This document shows positions 36,801 to 45,700 of a stretch of DNA of 64,000 bases, piece after piece. The translations under genes were made by a program, and so were the position numbers. Numbering within the stretch: position 1 is the stretch's first letter; every line of letters begins with the position of its first letter. Source of the stretch: Phlebotomus papatasi (lineage: Eukaryota > Arthropoda > Insecta > Diptera > Psychodidae). Where the stretch lies: contig NC_077223.1 of NCBI RefSeq assembly GCF_024763615.1, positions 39,928,627 through 39,992,626 on the forward strand. Direction: 5' to 3'. Below the pieces are notes generated by a model, which saw only the letters and a program-made list of their open reading frames with translations, had not been told where the DNA came from and made no database searches.

Positions 36801-39800
36801 AAAACCCATGATTCTTGTAGTGGCTCAAGTTATGGCTGTACGAATTTATTTTAATTTTATGAGAATATACCCCTCAGTTTTCTGGACAGATCTTGTTTTT
36901 GTGTAAAATCTGCCCGATAAATCTTCAAGATCAATGTTATTCTTCTGTATTTTACCACATTTTTTGATTTCTCAATGTCAAATGGAAAACTTTAGAATAG
37001 ATAATATTTTGAACATTCCAACCAACAATATTAGATAGGATTGAGGATCGGTTGAGAAGGTTAATTTTTATGGTTAGTAACAAATTAGTTTTTTTTTCTA
37101 CTTTTCTACTAATCAAAATGACAAAGCATCTAAGCTTTGCAGAATGCTTGATTTTCTAGTGAATACTGTTTTTTTTTTATAAATTCAACCAATTCAAAAA
37201 CCAGGTCAAAAACTAAAAAAAAAGCATTCCGAAATCGATAATTGGTTAAGAAGTGCACATTTTAAACTATTTATCTGGAATAGTTTACCGATTATGATTA
37301 AAGAAATAAACCGATGCAGTACAGAACCTTCTCAAAAAATCCAAATTTTACCAAATACGTTGAAAAACGGGCCCTAGAGAGTGGTTGAACCTAGACCTTC
37401 AAGAATTAAAAAAATAGATTTTTTCCTATTATAGACTATTCCTGGACTTTTCTCAAAACATACCCAAAAATAAAACTTATGGCGACCTCGTAAAAAATTC
37501 ACCTTCTGTTACAAAATGATTTCAAAAAACCACAAAATTAAAAATATTTGATGTTATGTTAACACATCACATTTTTTTGGTTTATGGAATCATTTTCAAG
37601 GCGATAAGTAAAGACGAACCAAAAGTAATGCTACTCTATGCCGTTTATTAAATAAACCGGAAAAGTACAGCTTTCGTGCTAGGAAGGGGGAGGCGAGAAA
37701 AAGAAAAAAATCGTTTAGACAAAGATAACGTTTTTATTTACTGCAGTAACCGACATTCGGAAGTTAATATCTTGTACTGATTAAGCTCTATACCGGTGAC
37801 AAGTTGGAAAAAAGAGTGGATTATGAGATATTTAATTAAATATCTCATATTGAGTTCGAAAAGTTAAAAGGATGTTATAATGTTTTATCCAGTAAACAAA
37901 AGTGTTTATCTTATAGAAATGTGTCTTATTAATAAAATTAATATCTAAAATTATTGTAGACAAAATTAAATTATCCAAGAAATTATCTTTACTTTTCGTT
38001 GATCAAGAATCAATAGGGGAAAGTACTCTCCGTTCGAACGTTCATGCCTTCGAATAATGTGAATTTTCTTTAAGTTTTCCTAAGAGACTTAAATATTTCT
38101 ATTAAATCTTAGTCAGATTATCATCAATTGTTGATAATTCCGTGATAATTTAGTGTAAATCTCTTACGAAAAAAAAGAAATTCACATTATTCGAATGCAT
38201 GAACGTTCGAAGGGAGAGTATTTTCCCCTATAAATTTAAACTGGTTATTAATCTTTTATTTTTATTTATTACAAATGAAAATAAGAACAAATACAATTCT
38301 AAGTACAGTACGGCTATTAATGTTTAAGGTTCCCGACTTTGTTATTTATTGTTTTTCCTCAGTATTTGTCAGATAGTAATTTTATAGATTGATGATTTTG
38401 GTATCTTTCTATGTATGTTTTTAGTTTTTTAAAGGATATTCAACATAGGATATTGGTCAACACAGGCCTAGAGGTCTAAGATCTTGGTAAGGGGGTAAAC
38501 AAAAAAACAATTCTAAGTTCTAATTATTACCAACAAATAATAAAATATTTATTTAGCTCTATAAAATGTTGTCGCTTTTGTGTTAAATCTTTGGCCAAAA
38601 GTTTGAATGTTTTTAATAATTTTAAAATCCAACCAATCAAAGAACGTGATGGGACTCAAACATTATTATGAGTTTATTAATAATTATAATATTTAATTAT
38701 GCGTTTGTGATGCTAAACGTATTGCACACGTGTAATGAGTCTGACCATTAAATTATAATTTTGAATTTTACTGTACAAATAAAAGACAAAATTTTATTTC
38801 TTACTGGTGATTTTTGACTTTTATGGCCTCCATAGACACTAGAAGAATTTATGTTCATCATAGTAAAGCAAATTCCTTACGCTTGTCTAGGAAAAACTCT
38901 TCAATATGGACATAAATTTTTCTAGTGTGTAGAGGCCATTACATAGACATTTTTACTAATTTTATTTAACTAGACTTTCCTCACATTTTTGGTTTAAAAA
39001 AAAAGTCACTGATAGTTTAACTGTACCAAATTTCGACCAACTTGCAATTCCGGCCATTTTTTTTGTTCCTCAAATTTTAATGAATTTTTAGTTTTTGCAC
39101 ATTCTAGAGATTTTACACAACGCAAGAAAAAAATATAAATTTCGTTTCAACGAACGAGATGATGTGAAAAAGACTTTGGAAATATTCCAAAAAGGTGAAA
39201 AACTATGAGAATTAATGTAGGCGAAAAATTATACAAAGCTATGTCTGTATTTTCACTCATTTAAAAATGTTTTAAGAATGATTTTAGAGAAAACTAAGAC
39301 GATAGACTAAAGTAAACTAAAAAATAATTTGTATTAAAAATATAACATTTCAAACTTAAGACTTTGGCGCTTTACATGTAACTATGCCGAAATTTGGTAC
39401 AGTTACCCTATAGTCATTTTCAAATTTTGATACTAATAATTGATACATCTAATAACTTTTGCTAGTATTCACAATCATTTTTCATTTTTCTAAAATTACC
39501 AAAAAAAGTGAATTTTCAATTGATTTTTGCTTATTTTCTGTTTTTATTTTTATCAATTTTTTCAACATAGTTTAATTCTGAAACAAATTCAAAGTGAAAC
39601 TACTTTACTTTTGCACATCAATTATTGTAGGAATCGAATCATTGTGTTGATTGAAAAACTATTAGGGTTTTTATGGACTTTAAAATAAGACTTAAAATTT
39701 AGCATTTCCCATATGAACGGTATAAATCATCAGAACATGTTTTATATAATTGAGTTGAAATATTTATTGAGGGTGTGGCTTATTTTATATTGGAGGCTTT

Positions 39801-42276
39801 CATCGAGTATCGTGAATATAATTAAAAGATAAGTGCAAATGAAATTTTTCTGTAGTTTTTTTAAGGCTTAGTACCGGTTTCCGACCGATTAAAACCATTT
39901 GGAGAAGGTAGCTAAAAAAAAGATTAACAAAAGCGTATATAAGCAGCCGTTTAGCATATCCTTTGAAATTGGGATTTTTCACCTGGGACTGAGCCATATA
40001 ATAGTGTAATTTAGCTTCTCAATCTATTTGTGCAGCTAAATTATATCATGATAAGGTTAAATTTTATTTAAAAAGAGGTAAAAAAAACCCAATTTCAAAA
40101 GTGCCCCACTTCCCTCTACCTTATCTTTACGTTTTTGTTTAGGGTTAAAACAATTTGTATTACCAAAGTTTTACTTCTTTTTCTCCTTTTCTACCAAAGT
40201 AAAATTTTTGTTTTTTTGGAAAATTTTATACAAATACTAATATTTTGAATGTGTGTCCTTATTTATTAAAGGGCGGAATCCTTTACATTTAATCTTGACT
40301 AAAGGGAAGGGAAGGGGTGTGAAGTGGTCTTATTGGTGTTATTCCTTTGTCTTTCATAATTCGTTAAATCGTGTCGAGTTAACCCTCTAACGGTGTTTTC
40401 TTTAATATGCGAAAAAAGTTCTAAAACAATGTTTTCTAGGATAATTATGATCCAATAAAGTCGAAAAAACCATCCATTCTTCATTATCTCTTTTAGATTA
40501 GGCGCTAGGTGAGAAAATATAAAAAATTTTTGAAACTCTTTTTGCTTCTAAAATTCACATTTTTAGTTTTTTTTTCAAATTTTTTAAACAAAATATACAA
40601 AGTAGAATGACATATCTTTCAGTAAAAAATAAATTTATTTTAGTCAGATAACTTTAAATCGGTATTTTTATGGAAATTGGAAATGAGTTTTTTTGCACAA
40701 ATATTTTTTGTTGTTTTTTCTCTGACCTGTCACACAAAACTGGGAATAGCAACAAAACGAAGAGTCAAAATGAGTTCAAACTTTCAAGAGATGTTTATAA
40801 GACTATTACCGAGGACACTATAGCACTTTTAAATAAATAAAACCTTTATTGTCGCTGTAAATGTGATTTTTGTGAAGACTGCCTGGAGGCGGTCTTACCC
40901 GTTAGAGGGTTAAAGAATATATATTTATCTTGCCCAAAAATGGGCCACGTCACTACCAAACGAACACGAACTACCATCATCAAATGCCTACTTCGCATAA
41001 TACGAGCTTCAGACCTAAGGCTTAGCCATATGGCTTAACTTCTCTAATATCTTATCAGTCAAGATTTTTTTGGAAAATTTTGACTTAGGATTGGATTATT
41101 AAGGGACAATGATCTATTACATTTTGAAAAATAAATAAAATTGGTTGCTGTTTTAGGTTTTAAGACCCTCGGGAACTGGGCTAAGCATCTAGTCTGAAGA
41201 CGGCCTATGGCAGGGGACAACGAATAAACACACAAGTGGGAGTTCGTTGAGAAATATTATTTATAAATTTTCCATATAGTTCTTTTTACAAAACTTATTG
41301 TCCTTAAATAAAAAATGCATTGAATTTTTCGTTAAAGGCCTGTTAATTATGTCTACAATCACTTTAAAAAGTTTCCACTTATTTTCTTTGAACCATTCAA
41401 TTAATTTAATAACTTTATATAAAAAATACCGCAAGAGCCAAGAGGTTTTTCGATAAAAAAAGAGATCTTTCTAAGACGGTATAAGTGCAGTAATAGGCCA
41501 TAATTTGTGCCACAATTGTATTTAATTATATTTCTTTAAGTTTTTGAATAATTTTCATAAAAGATTGCGATTAAAGTATATCTTATTATTTTTTTTTAAT
41601 CAAATTCCAGATCCGCTCGAAGTGAAGCTGGTAAAAAAGGAATGCTTCAACCGTTGGTATGGACTGACGCCCTATTACTTGGCACTCACCTTTTCCCGCA
41701 TTCCTCTGCAAATTTTCTTCAACATTCTCTTCCTGTCCTTGGTATATTGGCTTCCGGGCCTTCCCATGCAACTCTGGCGCTTTGGTCTGTTTTCTTTCGT
41801 GGGCGTGATAATTTCTCTGGTTGCTGAAGGTCTAGGACTCACAATTGGTTCAACATTTAGCATCACTGTAAGTTTTTTCTTCATTAAAATAATTAATTTT
41901 GATTTTTCTACGAATTTATTTGGGAATAATTTTGCAGAATGGATGCGCCACTGGACCCATGATCTTAGCCCCAATGCTCGGCCTTGCCATCTACGGCTTT
42001 GACTTTGCGGCTGAAATTCCGCTGCAAATGTACGCTCTCATGAAACTCTCCTTCCTGAGGATTGGCGTTGTATCAATAGTCCTGATAACTTTTGGGTACA
42101 ATCGCGAACAACTCGACTGCAACTACATCTATTGCCACTTTGATGATCCCAAGGTGCTCCTGAGGTACCTGAGGATCGAGGAAGTGTCGCTGTGGCATGA
42201 ATTACTCTTCCTTTTTGCTCTCATGCTTGTCTTTCGTGTTTTGCTCTACTTCAGTTTGCGCAAAAGACTCAAGTAA
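24781..42276 (+). CDS. ABCG-family half-transporter (ABCG1/ABCG4-like)
   Basis: Seven exons join in frame (24781-24841, 28938-29067, 30049-30472, 35571-35685, 36270-36725, 41611-41867, 41938-42276) to encode 593 residues, normal for an ABCG half-transporter. The nucleotide-binding domain comes first: Walker A GPSGAGKS (47-54), Q-loop Q84, signature LSGGE (136-140), Walker B VLFLDEP (156-162) and H-loop H193. Six membrane segments follow in exons 5-7. The extracellular loop CNYIYCHFDDPK before the last helix fits the ABCG1/ABCG4 type. Such proteins dimerise and export lipids or sterols across plasma or internal membranes. The substrate here is unknown. The start MFRNIEFQEIVYTV has an AAAA-ATG context and matches the usual family N-terminus. 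Introns of up to about 5 kb hold most of the window's repeats. Eye-pigment (white/brown/scarlet) identity is less likely. Confidence 0.93.
25566..25783. mobile_element. 218-bp MITE with GGGGGAAGTGGGGCAC ends
   Basis: In ABCG intron 1. The ends GGGGGAAGTGGGGCAC and GTGCCCCACTCCCCC are complementary and TA-flanked. A partial relative is at 39966-40113 and weak ones lie near 33505-33775 and 33940-34120. Confidence 0.85.
26203..26365. mobile_element. Solo half of the 27538-27937 element
   Basis: CACTTGCACATTAAAATTTT and TTGTCGCTGGTGAGAGTCC are shared with the terminal repeat of the element at 27538-27937. No inverted partner is visible nearby. Confidence 0.65.
26816..27029. mobile_element. CGACTTAAGCCGAGAGACGG-family element
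   Basis: The ends CTAGATACATTTGCGACTTA and TAAGTCGTAAGTGTCTAG pair. An internal second pair around TCTCTCGGCTTAAACCGAGA makes it doubly palindromic. Other members are at 31649-31773 and 56466-56567, with a fragment at about 30915-30960. Confidence 0.75.
27043..27100. repeat. Hairpin with 15-bp perfect arms
   Basis: AGACGCTCAGAGCAG (27043-27057) is perfectly complementary to 27086-27100 across a 28-bp loop. Confidence 0.8.
27101..27350. mobile_element. 250-bp element with TAACACTAAACCTACC ends
   Basis: TAACACTAAACCTACC at the left is the exact complement of GGTAGGTTTAGTGTTA at the right. The interior holds short direct repeats of TTGGTCGTCTT. It lies inside 26686-27445. Confidence 0.7.
27538..27937. 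mobile_element. 400-bp MITE with about 70-bp terminal inverted repeats
   Basis: The ends GTTATCACACTTGCACATTA and TAATGTGCAAGTGTGATAAC pair, and the match continues through AAAATTTTAAT and GACAATTAATGTGAATC. It lies in ABCG intron 1. Confidence 0.85.
28938..29067 (+). CDS. ABCG transporter exon 2 (Walker A)
   Basis: Acceptor TTTACAG, donor GTGAGT. Residues 22-63 carry GQLTGIMGPSGAGKSSLLNA, the ATP-binding P-loop, and Arg64 is split across the next intron. Confidence 0.93.
29125..29985. promoter_or_regulatory. GATC-rich island in ABCG intron 2
   Basis: Nine GATC words lie in about 860 bp (for example CGATCATGTTGGTGATCG near 29813), free of inverted-repeat elements. It is a candidate intronic enhancer by analogy with the islands at 8.5, 19.5 and 24.5 kb. 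Confidence 0.3.
30049..30472 (+). CDS. ABCG transporter exon 3 (signature, Walker B)
   Basis: Acceptor TTTAACAG, donor GTAAGT. It codes residues 65-205 including LSGGEKRRLSIALEL, VLFLDEPTSGLD and TIHQPSG. It ends in phase 0 after LFDQ. Confidence 0.95.
31186..31441. repeat. Inverted minisatellite, TTCGGGATTTTGGC unit
   Basis: Four to five direct units (consensus TTCGGGATTTTGGCT) at 31366-31438 face two inverted units (GCCAAAATCCCGAA) at 31199-31229. ORFs across it translate to repeated GILAF or RDFGF and are not genes. Confidence 0.8.
31460..31642. mobile_element. CTTCAGAC-family element
   Basis: Starts ACTTCAGACCTAAAGCTTAA and ends CTCTAGTCTGAAGAC. It directly follows the minisatellite at 31186-31441 and precedes a CTTAAG-family element, forming a repeat cluster in ABCG intron 3. 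Confidence 0.7.
31649..31773. mobile_element. CTTAAG-family element
   Basis: Carries GTCGGCTTAAGCCGAGAAAC and ends ACTCGGCTTAAGTCGTAAAT, matching the family described at 26816-27029. Confidence 0.65.
31780..32300. repeat. Unclassified repeat block with inverted CCGAAAGC segments
   Basis: TTTTTCCCAACGCTTTCGG at about 32006 and GCCGAAAGCTTTGGGAAGAA at about 32275 are inverted copies, with GGACTCCAA and TTGGAGTCC beside them. The plus-strand copy contains a hammerhead-like core (CTGAAGA, 7-bp stem, GAAA). This suggests Penelope-like element remnants, but no coding sequence is present. The 31780-31935 part is unclassified. Confidence 0.4.
32380..33016. mobile_element. Rearranged TTCGTAAA foldback element
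   Basis: Shares the ACACAGAAAAA ends and the TTCGTAAATGTTCG/CGAACATTTACGAA content of 16228-16602, here in two palindromic parts separated by other DNA. Confidence 0.6.
33056..33230. mobile_element. CTTCAGAC-family element (reverse orientation)
   Basis: Begins TTCAGACTAGAGGTTTAGCCC and ends AAGCCATATGGCTTAG...GTCTGAA, the reverse of the copy at 41006-41202. Confidence 0.65.
34035..35560. other. ABCG intron 3, no gene seen
   Basis: AT-rich intron with a patch of AACCGGTTTTAAACCGG-like words at about 34555-34610. The 116-codon ORF at 34035-34385 is lysine/asparagine/phenylalanine-rich and has no recognisable domain. Confidence 0.45.
35571..35685 (+). CDS. ABCG transporter exon 4
   Basis: Acceptor TTTTCAG, donor GTAAGT. 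Residues 206-243 (IYVLAKGQCVYQGAPQSIVPF...) are the typical end of an ABCG nucleotide-binding domain. Confidence 0.93.
36270..36725 (+). CDS. ABCG transporter exon 5 (linker, membrane segments 1-2)
   Basis: Acceptor CTGCCAG, donor GTAAGT. Residues 245-395 hold the polar linker and helices around LGIQLFHHIICGSMLGLIFF and IAIVFFLSYTQIIIPVLS. Reading through the donor gives a spurious extension to 36811. Confidence 0.93.
36830..38010. other. ABCG intron 5, first part: no gene seen
   Basis: AT-rich intron without recognised coding, RNA or paired repeats up to the MITE at 38016. Confidence 0.4.
38016..38228. mobile_element. 213-bp MITE, copy 2 of the 4593-4807 family
   Basis: The ends GGGGAAAGTACTCTCCGTTC and GAAGGGAGAGTATTTTCCCC match copy 1 closely over the arms. 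TA flanks both sides. Confidence 0.85.
38825..38937. mobile_element. Diverged MITE of the 'TCTACACATTGGGA' family
   Basis: Starts GGCCTCCATAGACACTAGAA and ends TTCTAGTGTGTAGAGGCC. Confidence 0.6.
39015..39408. mobile_element. Diverged copy of the 426-bp MITE family
   Basis: Carries CTGTACCAAATTTCGACC at the left and GCCGAAATTTGGTACAGTTA then CCC-TA at the right. The interior matches 43197-43512 (CGAACGAGATGATGTGAAAA). Confidence 0.7.
39966..40113. mobile_element. Partial relative of the 25566-25783 MITE
   Basis: Shares TGAGCCATATAAT, TTTAGCTTCT and the right end AAAAGTGCCCCACTTCC. The left terminus is lost. Confidence 0.6.
41006..41202. mobile_element. CTTCAGAC-family element
   Basis: Begins GCTTCAGACCTAAGGCTTAG and ends GGGCTAAGCATCTAGTCTGA. 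It is the clearest full-length copy of this family in the window. Confidence 0.75.
41611..41867 (+). CDS. ABCG transporter exon 6 (membrane segments 3-4)
   Basis: Acceptor AATTCCAG, donor GTAAGT. Residues 397-481 contain NRWYGLTPYYLALTFSRIPL, the conserved region between helices 2 and 3, and two further helices. Confidence 0.95.
41938..42276 (+). CDS. ABCG transporter exon 7 (C-terminus)
   Basis: Acceptor TTTTGCAG after a 70-bp intron. Residues 482-593 hold helices 5 and 6 and the extracellular CNYIYC loop. The stop is TAA. Confidence 0.95.
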   Translation, partial: NGCATGPMILAPMLGLAIYGFDFAAEIPLQMYALMKLSFLRIGVVSIVLITFGYNREQLDCNYIYCHFDDPKVLLRYLRIEEVSLWHELLFLFALMLVFRVLLYFSLRKRLK

Positions 42277-42420
42277 AAGACAATTTTTTCTTCCAAAATG
42301 GTGATATTTGTTAAACAATTTAAGCTATTGAAACTCCCTTAAATTTATTTTTTATACTATTAAATTTTTTTGTAGTAGATTGCGGTGACAAAGAGGGATT
42401 TTTAAAGTGGACAAAAAGAC

Positions 42421-42426
42421 AATAAA
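42421..42426 (+). terminator. Poly(A) signal of the ABCG gene
   Basis: AATAAA lies 145 nt after the stop. Cleavage at the usual 10-30 nt downstream would fall at about 42436-42456, inside the 3' end of RIOK1 on the other strand. Confidence 0.6.
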
Positions 42427-42447
42427 TTTTTTTTAGCAAGAAAATCA

Positions 42448-42453
42448 TTTATT
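42448..42453 (-). terminator. Poly(A) signal of RIOK1
   Basis: AATAAA on the minus strand lies 9 nt past the RIOK1 stop codon, giving a very short 3' UTR that faces the ABCG poly(A) signal. Confidence 0.55.
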
Positions 42454-42461
42454 TGACCATT

Positions 42462-42727
42462 TTATTTTTTTTGTGCAAGTTTCTCTTTCCTCTTCTTTAC
42501 GTGCTTGGGCACCTTGGTCTTCCTCTTTTCTGCCTTGGCGTCCTTCACTGCCTTCTTCCGGGCTTTCTTGCTGTCCGGAGACTCATCTCTTGGCCGAGCA
42601 CTGCTCTGAAATCTCGATTCTTCATCGTAATCATCATGGTCTTCACTGAAAGCCGACGATGATTCCTCTTCCGAATCTCTGTGCAGAATATCTGGAACTT
42701 GCTTGACCTCGAGATTCGCAGAAAGAC
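42462..42727 (-). CDS. RIOK1: RIOK1 exon 3 (lysine-rich tail)
   Basis: Acceptor TTCTTGCAG. It codes GLSANLEVKQVPDIL, an acidic SEEESSSAFSEDHDDYDEE stretch, then a basic tail ending in KLAQKK. Confidence 0.93.
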
Positions 42728-45700
42728 CTGCAAGAAGGTGAATCATTACATTTAATTGGTATCTCTTAAATTTATGACTTCCAGTCAGACAAGAGTGAAT
42801 CCAACAAAACACCCTAAAATTTACACACACGCGAATTGACTTTTTTGTTTTTACATGGGAGAAATTATTCTTTTAGATTTTTTGCAAAACGTGCGCACCA
42901 TTAAGAGATTGCAAAATCGCAACAGTCACTAAACCCAGAAAAAAGTCAAGGTTATTATAACAGTGATCGAAATCATCAAATTCTTGAACCTGCTATAAAA
43001 GTGAACGATCAAGCTTGAATATTTACCTATTCAAAAAATATTTCTAATCTCTTTGAGCTTCAAAAACTTTATTTCATTTTTTCGATGTTTTTCTTCTTAT
43101 TTTTTCCGTTTTAAAGAAATTTTACCATGTTGGAAAGGTATTGAAATTATCTCTCACATCCCTAAACAATTAAAGCAAATTGATTTTTTCAGATTAGGGT
43201 AAGTGTACCAAATTTCGGTCAGTTTGCAATTTCGGACAGTTTTTTTTTGTTCCTCGAATTTCCATGAATCTTTAGTTTTTGCATATTCTAGGGATTATAT
43301 AATGCAAAAAATAACAAAAAAATGTTGCTCCTACAAACGAGATGATGTGAAAAAGATATTAGAAAAAATCCGGGAGGGTAAGGAACTATAAGAATGAAGG
43401 TGGGCGAAATAGACCACCAAAGCTATGTCGATATTTTTAGTAATTTTAAAATGTATTAAGAATGATTGTAGAGAAAACAAAGACGATAAACTGTCTGTAA
43501 GGTTCAAACTTTAAGGTTTCCCCTCTCCATTCCCACCCAATTTTGGATTATTTTGGTTTATTTCGAAAACGAATTTTTGTTTTCGAAATCCATTTCGACT
43601 CCTCAAAATTAAACTGTTCTAAATGCATTTTCTTGTATCTGCAATCGCAGTAGACAATGCATCATGATGTGTCATTAACAACAAAAGCTATTACCATCGA
43701 TACAAAACAAATGAACTTATTAAACCAGTTGCATTTTGAGAAGATGATTTGTTAAACAAAATCTTCAAAGATTAAATAATTTTCTTACAATTTTAATTCA
43801 ATGGAGATTTTATATCAATTCAAAATCTTTGAGTGTTTAGGGTAAGTGTGCCAAATTTCGGCATAGTTGCATGCAAGCGTCAAAGTCTCAAGTTTGAAAT
43901 GTAATATTTTAAATACAAATTGATTTTTTTATTTTTTCTTTTGTAAGAGTGTTGCTTAGAACCTTGTAGACAGTTTATCGTCTTTATTTACTCTAAAATC
44001 ATTCTTAATACATTTTAAAATGAATGAAAATGTAGACATAACTTTGGTGCCCTATTTCGGCCACCTTCATTCGCATATTTCCTTGCCCTTAGGGAATTCT
44101 TCCAATATCTTTTTAACGTCATCTCGTTTGTCGAAGCTACATTTTTTGTTATTCTTTTGCATTGTATAATCTCTAGAGTACGTAAAATCTAAAAGTTCAT
44201 GGAAATTCGAGGAACAAAAAAGGTGGCCGAAATTGCAAGCTGGCCGGAATTTGCCACACTTATCCTAATTTTACTGCTCAAACTCAAAGGGAGAGAAGTT
44301 TATAAAGGTTTTTTTTTCAAGTTGTAACCGCCCTGGAGTTTAAACGGTATAATATATGAAGTTTCGCTTTTTGGTGACCCCCAATAAAAAAAGTAATATC
44401 TCCAAACGCTCTTTTTCTCCCCTCCATCCCTTCATTCCGCTCTAAAACCTTATTTTTCTATTTTTTTTTTATTGAAATCAGCTTTTACTTTTTTTTTAAT
44501 TTTTAGATATGTTTTAGATGTGGTCCAGGCGGACATTTCGCCCAAACATATATATGACCTAAAAAAATCGCCATCTTGAACTTTTGAAAGAAAAAATTTT
44601 TACTACTTTTATGACTTTGATAGTCTATTTTTCAACCGCCTTGGTTAAATTTGGTTCAATCCGATTGCATCGGTCGCAATCGGCTATCAATCGGTTAAGT
44701 ACCCGTAAACGACCAATTTTTTTTTTAATTTTCTTTGTTCTGTCTGTAAACTTGTTACCCATTTAGAAGCGAAACGGTATGAGATACGAACTACGGATCT
44801 TCGGAGGACACCCCCCCATAAGTCGACCCAACGATTATATTATGATTTTTATGGCCCCTCACCCCCGCCATCCCCCTAAAACAATGTTTTTTGATTTTTA
44901 TCAACAACGGCTCCTACGATTTCTTTTATTTTTGGATATGCTTTAGAAGTCGTCCAGGCGAACATTTCGTCCAAACATATCTATACCCTAAAAAATCGCC
45001 ATCTTGAATTTTTGAAAGTCAAAGTTTAACTGGTCATGGCATCCGTAATGAATCAGTCATGGCATCAGTAATGAGAATAACTTATCTTTCTCGTGTTTAC
45101 ATTTTTGTTTGCCCATATACTATTTTAAATAATCGGATAAGAAATTAATTTACCGGTTTTTTGTTAATCGGAAAAAAATATTTTACCGATTCACGAGATA
45201 GAGTTCTCAGTTAATTAATTTTTCGCATGGTCTTTTGGTGCTTACTGATCTTACTAGAGATCAAATTAATTCATAAATCACAAACGCAGTTTCAAATTCA
45301 AAAATTGGTAAAAAAAAATGATCATTTATTTAATCAATAAATCACTATTTTCCGATAGTTGAACCGATAATTATTTTTTTATCATTTTGTTAAATTGTTT
45401 CTGTTTACCGATAATATGATTTGGTAACTATTTTCAATTAAGACAAAATCGCTAATTTATCGATTTATTTTTCGATTTTAAAATGTAAAAATTGTTTTTT
45501 TAACGATAGTATTATCAATCAATAAATTAATTTTTTCCGGTTATTGAACCGATAATTTTTTTTGATTGTTTATTTATTTTTTTTATAATTAAACCGATGA
45601 ATTATTTTTTTAAATTATTTTATTATTTTTTTTTTAGTTTAAGATGTATGAACCGGTAAATTAATTTATTATTCAAAATAGGTTATAAAGTAATGTTGAT

